Shown here: piece after piece, positions 25,229-34,552 of the stretch
Layout: each line of letters begins with the position of its first letter
Numbering within the stretch: the first letter of the stretch is position 1
Assembly (NCBI GenBank): GCA_029881435.1
Contig: JAOUMR010000012.1
Coordinates: 1-53,344 of the forward strand
Direction of reading: 5' to 3'
DNA: 53,344 bases
Source of the DNA: Nitrospira sp.
GTDB lineage: Bacteria > Nitrospirota > Nitrospiria > Nitrospirales > Nitrospiraceae
The notes under the pieces: generated by a model
The model's database searches: none
What the model was told of the DNA's origin: nothing
What the model saw: the letters and a program-made list of their open reading frames with translations, nothing else
Position numbers and translations under genes: made by a program

Positions 25229-26863
25229 ATGAGTTCAACGCCGATGGTCACGCCAGCGCGCCAATTTCGAAGCCTTCTCTTGTCCGAGCAGCTGGAATTC
25301 ATTTGTGAAGCCCATAACGGCCTGAGCGCGAAAATCGTTCAAGAAGCGGGGTTCAAAGGCATTTGGGCCAGCGGTCTTTCCATCTCGGCGCAATTCGGAG
25401 TTCGCGACAACAACGAAGCGAGCTGGACGCAAGTTCTGGAGGATCTGGAATTCATGTCCGACGCGGCCACGATTCCGATTCTTCTCGATGGTGACACCGG
25501 ATACGGCAACTTTAATAATATGCAACGGCTCGTCCGTAAACTTGAGCAGCGCCACATTGCCGCGGTCTGCATTGAAGACAAACTCTTCCCCAAGACAAAC
25601 AGTTTCATTAAAGGGGATGCCCAGCCGATGGCGGACATGCACGAGTTTTGCGGCAAGATTAAGGCAGGGAAAGATGCACAGACCGATCCGGACTTTTGCA
25701 TTATCGCCAGGGTGGAAGCCTTCATTTGTGGGTGGGGGTTGGCTGAAGCGCTGCGCCGGGCGGAGGCCTATCGACAGGCCGGCGCGGACGGCATTCTCAT
25801 CCATAGCGCCCTCTCGGTGCCGGACGAGATCCTCGCGTTCAAACAGGAATGGGGAAATCGAGGCCCGGTGGTAATCGTACCCACCAAATACTACGCGACG
25901 CCCACCGAAGTCTTTCGGCAACATGGGATTGCGATGGTTATTTGGGCGAATCACATGTTGCGCGCGGCCGTAGCCGCCATGCAGAAGACAGCACGGACAT
26001 TAAAGGAACAAGAGCATCTTCTCTCCATAGAAGACAAAGTCGCGCCTGTCTCCGAAATCTTCCGCCTGCAAAACGCTGCAGAGCTCCAAGATGCCGAAGA
26101 GCGCTATCTTCCCCGAGGTGCTGAGAATACCAGCGCCATTGTACTGGCGGCCTCCCGCGGCGAGGAACTTCGAGAGCTGACCGAGCATCAACCTAAAACG
26201 ATGATCAAAATTCAGGGGACCCCGATCCTGGCCCACATCGTCGATGCGTACAATGCCATGGGGATCAAGGACATTACGGTTGTTCGTGGCTATAGGAAAG
26301 AGGCCGTCAACCTGCCCAACCTCACCTATCTCGATAACGATGAGTTTTCAGAAACCGGTGAGTTGGATTCGCTCAACAAAGCGCTGAGCGCACGGAAAGG
26401 CCAGGCCAAGGATCTGATCATCTCGTACGGCGACGTGTTGTTCAATAAATATATCCCTCAAGCGCTCTGTCAGGAAAAGGAAGACTTTGTGATCTTCGTC
26501 GATAGTGATTGGCAGAACCAGAGCAGTTATGCTCGTCTTGGCGGCTTTGCCGAATGCTCATTGCCGAATTCGAAAAAAGCCTTTAATGCGAAGGTCTATC
26601 TCAAACAGCTAGGGGATATGGTTCCCAAAGAACACACTCATGGAGTTTGGATGGGGTTTCTGAAAGTGTCTCCTGCTGGAAGTGCTCTCCTCCAAACGAT
26701 CCTTGCGACGATGACGGCCGATCCGGCTAATCGCAAAGCCGGTATCCCGCATCTACTGCAGACACTCCTGAACCGTCAGCAACCCATTCGGGTGCTGTAT
26801 ACGGTTGGTCATTGGCTTGATATCAATAGTCTGGACGATGTGGTCCAAGCAGGAGAGTTTTGA
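25229..26863 (+). CDS. pepM: Phosphoenolpyruvate mutase fused to a nucleotidyltransferase
   Basis: A 544-residue fusion. Residues about 10-290 are PEP mutase, which forms the C-P bond of phosphonopyruvate: [32 protein letters not shown] (metal Asp) and the discriminating [10 protein letters not shown] loop, which separates true mutases from lyase relatives. Residues about 310-544 are a MobA/LicC-like nucleotidyltransferase with [20 protein letters not shown] in place of the usual GxGxRL loop, [19 protein letters not shown] and ISYGDVLF. In known systems such enzymes prepare CMP-activated 2-aminoethylphosphonate for glycans or lipids. No phosphonopyruvate decarboxylase or AEP transaminase gene lies next to it. 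GAGGT precedes the ATG; it is divergent from psiF. Confidence 0.9.
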   Translation: MSSTPMVTPARQFRSLLLSEQLEFICEAHNGLSAKIVQEAGFKGIWASGLSISAQFGVRDNNEASWTQVLEDLEFMSDAATIPILLDGDTGYGNFNNMQRLVRKLEQRHIAAVCIEDKLFPKTNSFIKGDAQPMADMHEFCGKIKAGKDAQTDPDFCIIARVEAFICGWGLAEALRRAEAYRQAGADGILIHSALSVPDEILAFKQEWGNRGPVVIVPTKYYATPTEVFRQHGIAMVIWANHMLRAAVAAMQKTARTLKEQEHLLSIEDKVAPVSEIFRLQNAAELQDAEERYLPRGAENTSAIVLAASRGEELRELTEHQPKTMIKIQGTPILAHIVDAYNAMGIKDITVVRGYRKEAVNLPNLTYLDNDEFSETGELDSLNKALSARKGQAKDLIISYGDVLFNKYIPQALCQEKEDFVIFVDSDWQNQSSYARLGGFAECSLPNSKKAFNAKVYLKQLGDMVPKEHTHGVWMGFLKVSPAGSALLQTILATMTADPANRKAGIPHLLQTLLNRQQPIRVLYTVGHWLDINSLDDVVQAGEF

Positions 26864-26873
26864 TCCTCCCTCA

Positions 26874-27611
26874 CTACTCATAGTCGACCCGGATGAGAAA
26901 GAGACCCTGTGGCGGAGCCGTTTTTCCGGCTGCCGATCGGTTGCGTGCATTGAGGATCGGCGTCAGACTGTCAGGCTGGCGTTTTGTTAGGCCGACTTCC
27001 ACGAGCGTTCCTACGATCGAACGAACCATCTGTTTCAGAAACCGATCAGCATAGGCTTCGAGCCGCACTCGGTCTCCCTCTCGGGAGACGACAAGTCGCT
27101 GTAGATGACAGATGGGATCGTCATTCTCAGTGGGTTGAGTTTGGAACGAAGAAAAATCGTGTGAGCCGATCAGGTTATGCGCCGCCTCATTCATCGCAAC
27201 ATCGTCGAGCGTCCGATGGATATGCCAGCAGTAATCACGCTCGACCGCCGGGCGCTCAGGGCGGTTCAGGATTTGGTATTCATACAGTTTGCCTCGTGCC
27301 GAGTGTCTCGCGTGAAAGGTATCCGGCATGAGTGCGGCTGATCGCACCACGATGCTCTCAGGGAGATGAGCGTTCAGAGCTCTGGTCCATTCACGGGGTG
27401 TCATGTCCCGGTTGATACGGAAACTCGCCACTTGCCCCAGCGCATGAACTCCTGCATCGGTTCGTCCTGCCCCGATGACCGGGACATGGGTTTGCGTAAC
27501 ACCCACGATGGCCGACTCGACGGCTTCTTGAATCGTCGGCTGGTAGGGCTGACGTTGCCAGCCTGCGTAGGCCGTACCGTCATATTCAAGGATCAGTTTG
27601 ATGGTAGACAT
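26874..27611 (-). CDS. truA: tRNA pseudouridine(38-40) synthase (TruA)
   Basis: A 245-residue pseudouridine synthase acting on positions 38-40 of the tRNA anticodon stem. LILEYDGTAYAGWQRQP is the N-terminal signature, VIGAGRTDAGVHALGQVASF contains the catalytic Asp, FHARHSARGKLYEYQI and FLKQMVRSIVGTLVEVG are conserved blocks. Start ATG 27611 (MSTIKLILEYDG) is preferred to an upstream TTG. It converges with the pepM gene, 10 bp between stops. Confidence 0.95.
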   Translation of the reverse strand: MSTIKLILEYDGTAYAGWQRQPYQPTIQEAVESAIVGVTQTHVPVIGAGRTDAGVHALGQVASFRINRDMTPREWTRALNAHLPESIVVRSAALMPDTFHARHSARGKLYEYQILNRPERPAVERDYCWHIHRTLDDVAMNEAAHNLIGSHDFSSFQTQPTENDDPICHLQRLVVSREGDRVRLEAYADRFLKQMVRSIVGTLVEVGLTKRQPDSLTPILNARNRSAAGKTAPPQGLFLIRVDYE

Positions 27612-27653
27612 GAAGCGATGGGATTCTGACAATCACGGGAATTATCGGGGGTC

Positions 27654-28934
27654 TTATTTGTTATTGCCAAGGAATGAGAGGATCCCTTGGTAGAGTGATT
27701 GAGCGACATCGTTGACAAACGTCGGGTTTCGGAGCAGCGCCTCTTCATCGGGGTTGGAGATAAATGCCACCTCCGCCAGGATGCTGGGCATGCTCGTAAA
27801 TCTCAGGACGTAAAAGGGAGCCGTCTTGACCCCGTGGTCGGTGACATCGTACCGCCCATTCATCTGGGTGACTATCGCCTCTTTCGCGTTCCAGGCGAGC
27901 TCCAGTGACGCCTCGATTTTTTTCGTCGTCAGGAGATCCGCGACGAGATATTCCCATCCGACTCCGGTGCTGCTGATGGGCGTGCCGTTCTCTCGCGCCG
28001 CCACCTCCAGGGCTCGCTGATCCTTCGCCTCTCCAAAGTGATAGACTTCAAGGCCCTTCACTACGCGCGAGGGGTGCGAATTGACATGGATGGATACGAA
28101 CAAATCTGCCCCATGACTGTTGGCAAACTGGGCACGTTCTTCGAGTTCAAGATACACGTCACGATCTCGAGTCATCAACACGCGCACGTCCGGTCGTTTG
28201 CGGAGAAGCTCCTTGAGCCGGAGTGCCACTTTCAGTGTAATGTCTTTTTCTGCAGTCCGTCGAAGACCGAGCGCTCCCGGGTCCTTTCCCCCGTGGCCGG
28301 GGTCGATCACAATCGTTGTATAGCTCTTTGCGCGAGCTTGAGTCGGCTGGGTACCCACAGGGTCTGCTCTTGGCGGTGTCGTTTGGGTCTCCTCAATAGG
28401 TGAGGGGCTCTGTCCCAGAGAAGGCATCACATCGATCACCAACCGAGGCGGATCGGACAGCGTGAACTGGTTCAAAGTCTGGAAAGACGTAGTCAGAAGA
28501 GACACGGCAACGGCATGAGGAGTGATCTGAGTGACAACAAAGGGAGGAGGGACCGTGCCATCTGTCGCCTTCGCGCGTGCGGTTTGACTCAGCGAGGTAT
28601 TCGGAAGTGCGATGATCACACGACGAGGATTCTCCGCTTGCTGCTCGGTGACCTCGGGCTGGCGATCTAAATCCAGCACCAGCCTGGTTCCTCTGGAACT
28701 ACTCGTGGCACGGAGATTGATCACGTTGATAGGAGCGAGGGAAGCCGGCTTGCCCTTCATGCGGGACTTTTGTGATGAAGGTGAAAGCTTAGGATGACGA
28801 TGATCCTGAGTTCCGGACCAGGCGGTTTGAATCAGCAACGTATCGGCCGAGAAGACAAGGATGACACAAGACAAGAAGAGCCGAAGGGGTCGGGCTGACA
28901 TCAGTCGTGAAACGCAATTTCTCATGGATTTCAT
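27654..28934 (-). CDS. amiC: N-acetylmuramoyl-L-alanine amidase (AmiC type, AMIN plus Amidase_3)
   Basis: A 426-residue exported amidase that cuts the peptide from peptidoglycan glycan strands, usually at division. A signal peptide (LRLFLSCVILVFSADTLLI) is followed by a basic linker, an AMIN targeting domain (about residues 65-170: INLRATSSSRGTRLVLDLD) and the zinc amidase domain (about 205-420) with IVIDPGHGGKDPGALG, RTAEKDITLKVAL, VSIHVNSHPS and SILAEVAFISNPDEEALL, carrying the His/Glu ligands. A fair promoter (TTGACA) lies just upstream. Confidence 0.94.
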   Translation of the reverse strand: MKSMRNCVSRLMSARPLRLFLSCVILVFSADTLLIQTAWSGTQDHRHPKLSPSSQKSRMKGKPASLAPINVINLRATSSSRGTRLVLDLDRQPEVTEQQAENPRRVIIALPNTSLSQTARAKATDGTVPPPFVVTQITPHAVAVSLLTTSFQTLNQFTLSDPPRLVIDVMPSLGQSPSPIEETQTTPPRADPVGTQPTQARAKSYTTIVIDPGHGGKDPGALGLRRTAEKDITLKVALRLKELLRKRPDVRVLMTRDRDVYLELEERAQFANSHGADLFVSIHVNSHPSRVVKGLEVYHFGEAKDQRALEVAARENGTPISSTGVGWEYLVADLLTTKKIEASLELAWNAKEAIVTQMNGRYDVTDHGVKTAPFYVLRFTSMPSILAEVAFISNPDEEALLRNPTFVNDVAQSLYQGILSFLGNNK

Positions 28935-28954
28935 CGTAAAAGAAGGATCTTAAA

Positions 28955-28983
28955 CTATTCTCAGATGTCCGGCAGCTTGTCAA
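28955..28983 (-). promoter_or_regulatory. Candidate promoter for amiC
   Basis: On the minus strand a perfect TTGACA (28983-28978) is followed after 17 bp by GAATAG (28960-28955), a poor -10. The gene start is about 20 bp downstream. Confidence 0.4.
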
Positions 28984-29051
28984 GAATTACGCCGGTTGCG
29001 TAGTCAGGCGCCCGTATTGACTGTCCGGATAACGCCGCGGTAGCGTCGGGC

Positions 29052-29573
29052 ATGCCGACGCATCTGATCATCGACGGATACAACCTATTGGGAGGTAGCG
29101 GAACTCGATCGGGACATTCGGAATCTTCCCGCGAAATGTTGCTGCACGACTTGGCAGCCTATCGCCATCGCAAGCGTCACTCCATCACGGTCGTGTTCGA
29201 TGGTTGGCAACAGGGCCGATCCACTGAACAGCGGGAGCATCGAGCTGGTGTGCAGGTGATCTACTCCAAGCGAGGCGAGCGTGCCGATCAGGTGATCCAA
29301 CGGTTGGCACGGGAGTATGGGACTGATTGTGCCGTGGTCAGTTCCGACCATGAAATCATGAATGCTGCCAGAGCCCATGGAGCCTTTGTCATGGGAGCGC
29401 AGGAGTTTGCCGGAAAGCTCCGCGGATCGTCGTCTACACCCGGTGCGCTGCCATATAAGGAATTGGATCCAGGGGATGACGTTCGCTCAGGCCGCGGACC
29501 GGAGAAAAAGGGGAACCCTAGAAAGCTGCCGAAGTCCCAACGGCAACGCAACCGCCAGTTTAAACGATTTTGA
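29052..29573 (+). CDS. NYN-domain (YacP/Rae1-type) RNA-associated protein
   Basis: A 173-residue PIN-like protein of the NYN_YacP family. THLIIDGYNLLGG, SITVVFDGWQQGR, ADQVIQRLAREYGTDCAVVS and SDHEIMNAARAHGAFVMG supply the conserved acidic residues of the nuclease fold. In Bacillus the relative (Rae1/YacP) is a ribosome-associated endoribonuclease. A basic, probably disordered tail (about residues 135-173) could bind RNA. Its 3' end overlaps the convergent tatD by 14 bp. Confidence 0.88.
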   Translation: MPTHLIIDGYNLLGGSGTRSGHSESSREMLLHDLAAYRHRKRHSITVVFDGWQQGRSTEQREHRAGVQVIYSKRGERADQVIQRLAREYGTDCAVVSSDHEIMNAARAHGAFVMGAQEFAGKLRGSSSTPGALPYKELDPGDDVRSGRGPEKKGNPRKLPKSQRQRNRQFKRF

Positions 29574-30333
29574 AGAGTCTCTTTGCGTTGTCGCTGGTCT
29601 GTCTACTGATCTGCTCAAAAGACAGAGCTGGACCATGAATGGACGCCAATTGCTGCGCGACCTGCAATACGTAAGCCGGTTCATTGCGTTTTCCACGATA
29701 CGGGATTGGGGTGAGATACGGGCAATCGGTCTCGATGAGCACGCGATCTAGCGGTGTCTCTTTAGCGATCTCGCGTAGCGCCGCCGCATTTTGAAACGTC
29801 AGAATTCCAGAAAACGACAGATAAAACCCAAGATCCAGCGCCTCTTTCGCCAGCCAGGCATCTCCAGAAAAGCAGTGAAACACCCCGCCGATCTCTGAGG
29901 CTCGCTCCTCCTTAAGAATAGTGACCGTGTCCTCCTGGGCTTCCCTTGTGTGAATGATCACCGGAAGCTTGAGTTCGCGTGCAAGCTGAATTTGCTCTCG
30001 GAAGCGTTCGCGCTGTTCCTTGGGAGATGAATGATTGTAGTGATAATCGAGCCCGATCTCTCCATAGGCCACGACCTTCTTATTTTTGGCCAGCTGGCGG
30101 AACTCATCATACCAACCGTGCCCGATGTGTTTGACCTCGTGTGGGTGAACGCCGATCGAGGCATAGACGAATGGATGTTGGTCAGCGAGTTGTACGGCTG
30201 CTTGGCTTGTACCCAGATCGCAACCGATTGTCATAAACGCTTCGACACCAGCCTCCCGCGCACGGGCAATGATGGCCGCACGGTCGTCGTTGTAGCGTGC
30301 GTCGTCGAGATGCGTATGGGTATCGATCAACAT
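29560..30333 (-). CDS. tatD: TatD-family metal-dependent DNase
   Basis: A 257-residue TIM-barrel hydrolase. MLIDTHTHLDD (two metal His), VAYGEIGLDYHY (bridging Glu), VIIHTREAQEDTV, GVFHCFSGDAWLA and VLIETDCPYLTPIPYRGKRN are the full set of TatD signatures. Relatives are 3'-5' DNases and D-aminoacyl-tRNA-type hydrolases. The start is uncertain: in-frame ATGs at 30342 and 30333 both fit and neither has a strong ribosome site. Confidence 0.94.
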   Translation of the reverse strand: MLIDTHTHLDDARYNDDRAAIIARAREAGVEAFMTIGCDLGTSQAAVQLADQHPFVYASIGVHPHEVKHIGHGWYDEFRQLAKNKKVVAYGEIGLDYHYNHSSPKEQRERFREQIQLARELKLPVIIHTREAQEDTVTILKEERASEIGGVFHCFSGDAWLAKEALDLGFYLSFSGILTFQNAAALREIAKETPLDRVLIETDCPYLTPIPYRGKRNEPAYVLQVAQQLASIHGPALSFEQISRQTSDNAKRLFKIV

Positions 30334-30444
30334 CGGGTGCATCGTAGCATGGAACGAAGAGGTTATGAAAATGTGGCACAATCAGGGATGCCTGTGAAGC
30401 ATGAATCGTGACACGCCACTATGCGGCATAGGAGAGGTGGATCG

Positions 30445-31503
30445 TTAGGCAGGGCGTGGGGTGAGGGCTTCGGCCAGTTCGGCGAGCAACGAGGCCGTTT
30501 CGTCCCATCCCAAGCAGGCATCGGTAATGGAGACGCCATGAAGAAGCGCGACACCTTCTTTCCATGCTTGCTTACCAGGGCTCAAGTTGCTTTCGAGCAT
30601 CAATCCCATAATGGTTTGGCGGCCATCGCGGAACTGCCGCAGAACCTCATGGGCGACCAAGCCTTGGCGGGTATGATCTTTGTTGGAGTTGTCGTGCGAA
30701 CAATCGATCATGATCGGACGGGCGATATCCGCTCCGGCCACCGCAGCTTCCGCTCTGGCGACGTGTTCGGCTTCGTAGTTGGTCCTCCCGCCTCCACCGC
30801 GAAGCACGATATGGCGATCGGGATTACCCATGGTCTTGATGATGGCAGTTTGGCCGTCGGCGTTGATGCCGACGAAATGATGCGGAGCACGGGCAGAAAT
30901 CATGGCGTTGACGGCAACCTGCAAGCTGCCTTCGGTCCCATTCTTGAATCCGACCGGCATGGAGACACCGCTCGCTATTTCTCGATGAGTTTGGCTTTCA
31001 GTCGTACGGGCTCCGATCGCCACCCAACTGATGAGGTCAGCGACGTACTGCGGGCTGATCGGATCCAACAGTTCCGTCCCGCAGGGAAGGCCCAATTGAT
31101 TGATCTTGAGGAGAATCGACCTGGCTAGCTCGACCCCCGTTGCGATGTCACATGTGCCGTCGAGGCGAGGGTCATTGATCAGCCCCTTCCACCCCACCGT
31201 GGTCCGCGGCTTTTCAAAATAGGTTCGCATGACGATCAGGAAGCGGTCACGCAGGGCGTCGGCGACGGGTTTCAGCTTGGCGGCATACTCATAGGCTGCA
31301 TCGGGATCGTGAATCGAGCAGGGACCCACAATGACCAGTAGCCGGTCACGGTCCTGTCCATGGAGGATTCGGCGAATCGCTTCTCGCGTTTCGACGACGA
31401 GCGCGGCTGCCTGATCGGTAATCGGAAGTTTGGTCTTAATGGCGCGCGGCGAGGGGAGCGCCTTGATTTCAATAACGTGCTGATTGTCGATCGGTCTACT
31501 CAT
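30445..31503 (-). CDS. aroG: 3-deoxy-7-phosphoheptulonate synthase, class I (AroG type)
   Basis: A 352-residue DAHP synthase, condensing PEP and erythrose-4-phosphate in the first step of aromatic amino-acid synthesis. LLVIVGPCSIHD, MRTYFEKPRTTVGWKGLIND, CGTELLDPISPQYVADLI, AIGARTTESQTHREIASG, VGFKNGTEG and IMIDCSHDNSNKDH are the classic AroF/G/H signatures, including metal-binding Cys and His. ATG 31503 fits the family N-terminus; a long upstream extension in the same frame is unlike the family and is left out. Confidence 0.95.
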   Translation of the reverse strand: MSRPIDNQHVIEIKALPSPRAIKTKLPITDQAAALVVETREAIRRILHGQDRDRLLVIVGPCSIHDPDAAYEYAAKLKPVADALRDRFLIVMRTYFEKPRTTVGWKGLINDPRLDGTCDIATGVELARSILLKINQLGLPCGTELLDPISPQYVADLISWVAIGARTTESQTHREIASGVSMPVGFKNGTEGSLQVAVNAMISARAPHHFVGINADGQTAIIKTMGNPDRHIVLRGGGGRTNYEAEHVARAEAAVAGADIARPIMIDCSHDNSNKDHTRQGLVAHEVLRQFRDGRQTIMGLMLESNLSPGKQAWKEGVALLHGVSITDACLGWDETASLLAELAEALTPRPA

Positions 31504-31658
31504 GAACGGCCACGCAACGGATATTGGTCCTAAGATGATCCAGTCAGAGAAGGGGTAACACTTTAACGAATAATAGCAGAAAAGTCTATATTGCCTATCT
31601 GGGCTGGGAATTAGGGAAGATTGGCGCTCGGTGTGGGGGAGTTCTTGCAATTTCACAC

Positions 31659-32015
31659 ATGGATTCTTATCCTAGCGTCATGCTGTCGCTGAGAGTCCGA
31701 TTCAAGCATCTCTTCTTGCTGCTCCGCGCTGGGGTGGTGCTGGGGGTGGTCTGCGCGATGCTGGTCCTGGCGCCACTTGCTGTGGCTCAGGATATCCATC
31801 ACGAGTTGGCTGCGGCTGACTTAGATGGCCACGAACACTCCGACAGCGATATCTGTCAGTGGGTCCAGCACCATACAGCCGGCTCGGTTGATTGCGACGT
31901 TCCACAGTTAGCCTTTTGCGAGTCAGTCCGACAGCAGGACCTCCCGTCTGAAATCGTTCTGCTGTCCGCAGCTCCTTCCCTTGTCGGACCTTCCCGCGCT
32001 CCTCCTCGTTTCTAA
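31659..32015 (+). CDS. Small exported histidine-containing protein (DUF2946-like)
   Basis: A 118-residue protein with a signal-type segment (AGVVLGVVCAMLVLAPLAVA) and then a short His-bearing body: DIHHELAAADLDGHEHSDSD, ICQWVQHHTAGS, three cysteines and a tail ending SRAPPRF. The layout (leader, His cluster, C-x-W/H-H motif, tail with RAPP) recalls the DUF2946-type small proteins that often sit next to TonB receptors for metals. It lies about 100 bp before such a receptor gene. A periplasmic metal-binding accessory is the likely role. An in-frame ATG at 31680 is an alternative start. Confidence 0.6.
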   Translation: MDSYPSVMLSLRVRFKHLFLLLRAGVVLGVVCAMLVLAPLAVAQDIHHELAAADLDGHEHSDSDICQWVQHHTAGSVDCDVPQLAFCESVRQQDLPSEIVLLSAAPSLVGPSRAPPRF

Positions 32016-32122
32016 ACTATCACGCTGGGAAATCAGGATAGGTAATAGGCCGTTCCTACGGGTACGACTCTTCCATCCCGATCTTCCTCATCGTCCCGGT
32101 CTTGTGAAGAGGGAGGGGCATC

Positions 32123-34537
32123 ATGTACGCAGCTGTGAGATGTGTCTTGGGCGTCGGGCTTGTGCTGTTCGTCATGGCAGCGTGGAATGACCATTCGATC
32201 GTGTACGCCGAAGACAACGACGGAACCAACACGATCAAAGGGATTGTCCAAAACCAAGATCTCCGGCGAGCGCCACAGACGGTAATCGAGGTGAAGAATC
32301 AAGAAGGAGAGATCATCGCGTCCGGCGTCTCCAACGATGCGGGGGAATTCAAGGTCACGGTGTCTGAGAGTGGGACGTACTCCGTGAGCGCCGTGCAGGA
32401 GACCTATCGGAGTGAATACATCGTGTTGACGCTGGGCGAGGAGTCACCAAAGCCAGTGACGCTCACTCTTTCAATGACAAAGGAGGTGGCGCTTGAAGTG
32501 GTGTCGTCCCTCCCACCGATACAGGGTAGGTCCTCGAGTGAGACGTATTCGCTGAGCCGACGAGAAATCGATGTGTTGCCTCGAGGAAACAATATTAATT
32601 TAGACGATCTTCTGTTGACGATTCCGGGCGCAGCCTACGGGTCGCTCAAACAGGTCCACATCCGCCAGGACCATGCCAATCTTCAGTTTCGCATCGATGG
32701 GGTTCCAATTCCCGATACGGTATCCTCAACCTTCTCCGATGTCATCACCCCTAGGGCGTGGGAACGGGCTGATATTGTGCTGGGCGGTATGGAAGCGAAC
32801 GTCGGGAACAAAGCGGCCGCACTCTTGGACATTACCACGAAGAGCGGAACAAAACCGGGATTTGGGTCGCTCCAAATGTTCGGCGGGTCCAATCGCACGA
32901 TCAATCCATCTTTTGAGTATGGAGGGACGATCGGTCAGAAGTTCCGCTACTATTTCTTGAACAGCCATACGGCGACGAATCGAGGTATCGAGCCGCCGAC
33001 GCTCGGCCATTCCATCTTCCACGGGCAGAGCGAGCGCAATCAGTCTATATTTCGTGGCGACTATCAGCATGACAATAACAACAATTTCACGCTGTTGTTT
33101 TTAAACTCCATCGCCAAGTATCAGATTCCCACGCTTCCTGGCCAGGCGCTGAATCCAACCATCGTCGGGCTGTTACCAGGCGGGTTTACCCCTGTGCCGT
33201 CGGAAATGATCGACGAGAATCAGAAAGAGAACAATCAATATGGCCATCTGGTCTGGAGACACGACATCGACACCCGTAACTTTTTCAGTGTGGCCGGGTA
33301 TTTCCGCCACACGAGGGCCACATTTAGGACTGATCCGTTCAATGTTTTAGCCTATGTGCCGGATGAAGCCGAACCCTTCTCGGCGGGCAGCCAGGATCGC
33401 ACAGGCTATTCGGGCGGGGTGCGCTTCGACTACACCTTTCTCCATAGCAAGGAGCATCTGATCAAGGCAGGGTTTCAGATCGATCGCACTCAGGCGATTA
33501 ATAAGACGAGATTGTTTACGTTTCTCGACGATGGTTTGGGAAATCCGAACGGGGGAGTGATCAATGCCAACGCGGATAACCGGTTGATCGGCTGGCGCGA
33601 GGAGTTCTGGATTCAGGACCAATGGACTCCGAATGAACACTGGACCTTCAACGTTGGCGTCCGCGGGGATGCCGTGCAGTACCAGCGCAACGAAGGTCAG
33701 GTCAGCCCACGAATCGGGGTGACGTACCGCTACAATCCAGCTCACGCGTTCCACGCCTTCTACGGCCGGTTGTTTACTCCACCGAATCTGGAAGCGATTT
33801 CCTTTGCCAAGCTGAATACCGTAGGAACAAAGGCAGCTCCGGAAGATACCACCAACAATCAACCTCGCGCTGAACGTGCCCACTACTTTCAGATCGGCAG
33901 CACTCACGCCTTGACGGACTGGGCGACGCTGCAACTCACTGGCTACTACAAACTGGCGAACTATCTTTCAGACGCGGGCCAGTTTGGGACGACTCCCTTG
34001 CTGAATTATTTTGCGTTCGAGCGAGGCTGGAGCCGTGGTGCTGATGCGGCCCTCAAGGTCTCGCTCATGGAGAATTGGACCGGCCGTGGGAATATCGCGT
34101 GGGGACAGTGCAAAGGATATGGACTGCAATCCGGCCACTTTTTATTGGAGGCGGCTGAGATCGCCGATATCAGGACTTCCAGCGGGGTCCATTGCGATCA
34201 TCAGCAAACGCTGAGCGCGTCGGGAGTGCTGAGCTATCGCGTGTTCGAGCGAACGACCATCACCGGGCAGGTCCTGTTTGCGTCGGGGCTGCGAACGGCA
34301 GAAGAGGGAGCCAAGACCAACTCGACCCATAGTCCGTCCTACACGATCTATAATTTTTCAATTAACCATGTCATTCCGTTACCCTGGCATGGACAAAAAC
34401 TCCTGCTGGGGTTTGATATCGTCAATGCGCTGGACCAAAAGTACTTCATCAACCAAGGGGAAGGAAGTATCGGCCTCGGTGTTTCTCATGCTGGAATGCC
34501 GCGTTCCTTTTTCTTCCGTGGGCAATGGTTCTTCTAA
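32123..34537 (+). CDS. TonB-dependent outer-membrane receptor
   Basis: An 804-residue receptor. A signal peptide (CVLGVGLVLFVMAAWNDHSI) is followed by a carboxypeptidase-regulatory-like beta domain (about residues 32-120: IKGIVQNQDLRRAP, SGVSNDAGEFKVTV), a plug domain (NINLDDLLLTIPGAAYGSLK, FRIDGVPIPDTVSS) and a barrel ending in ...FFRGQWFF with a terminal Phe. It takes up an unknown ligand with TonB energy. Neighbours (His-rich small protein upstream, TonB-C-like protein downstream) suggest a metal or metal chelate. GGGAGGGG precedes the ATG. Confidence 0.9.
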   Translation: MYAAVRCVLGVGLVLFVMAAWNDHSIVYAEDNDGTNTIKGIVQNQDLRRAPQTVIEVKNQEGEIIASGVSNDAGEFKVTVSESGTYSVSAVQETYRSEYIVLTLGEESPKPVTLTLSMTKEVALEVVSSLPPIQGRSSSETYSLSRREIDVLPRGNNINLDDLLLTIPGAAYGSLKQVHIRQDHANLQFRIDGVPIPDTVSSTFSDVITPRAWERADIVLGGMEANVGNKAAALLDITTKSGTKPGFGSLQMFGGSNRTINPSFEYGGTIGQKFRYYFLNSHTATNRGIEPPTLGHSIFHGQSERNQSIFRGDYQHDNNNNFTLLFLNSIAKYQIPTLPGQALNPTIVGLLPGGFTPVPSEMIDENQKENNQYGHLVWRHDIDTRNFFSVAGYFRHTRATFRTDPFNVLAYVPDEAEPFSAGSQDRTGYSGGVRFDYTFLHSKEHLIKAGFQIDRTQAINKTRLFTFLDDGLGNPNGGVINANADNRLIGWREEFWIQDQWTPNEHWTFNVGVRGDAVQYQRNEGQVSPRIGVTYRYNPAHAFHAFYGRLFTPPNLEAISFAKLNTVGTKAAPEDTTNNQPRAERAHYFQIGSTHALTDWATLQLTGYYKLANYLSDAGQFGTTPLLNYFAFERGWSRGADAALKVSLMENWTGRGNIAWGQCKGYGLQSGHFLLEAAEIADIRTSSGVHCDHQQTLSASGVLSYRVFERTTITGQVLFASGLRTAEEGAKTNSTHSPSYTIYNFSINHVIPLPWHGQKLLLGFDIVNALDQKYFINQGEGSIGLGVSHAGMPRSFFFRGQWFF

Positions 34538-34552
34538 TATAAGGATGCTGAC

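Noticed and set aside
33347-33934. A 195-codon minus-strand frame inside the TonB receptor gene
   Set aside because: Antisense to the barrel region with no family motif, no ribosome-binding site and no independent support.
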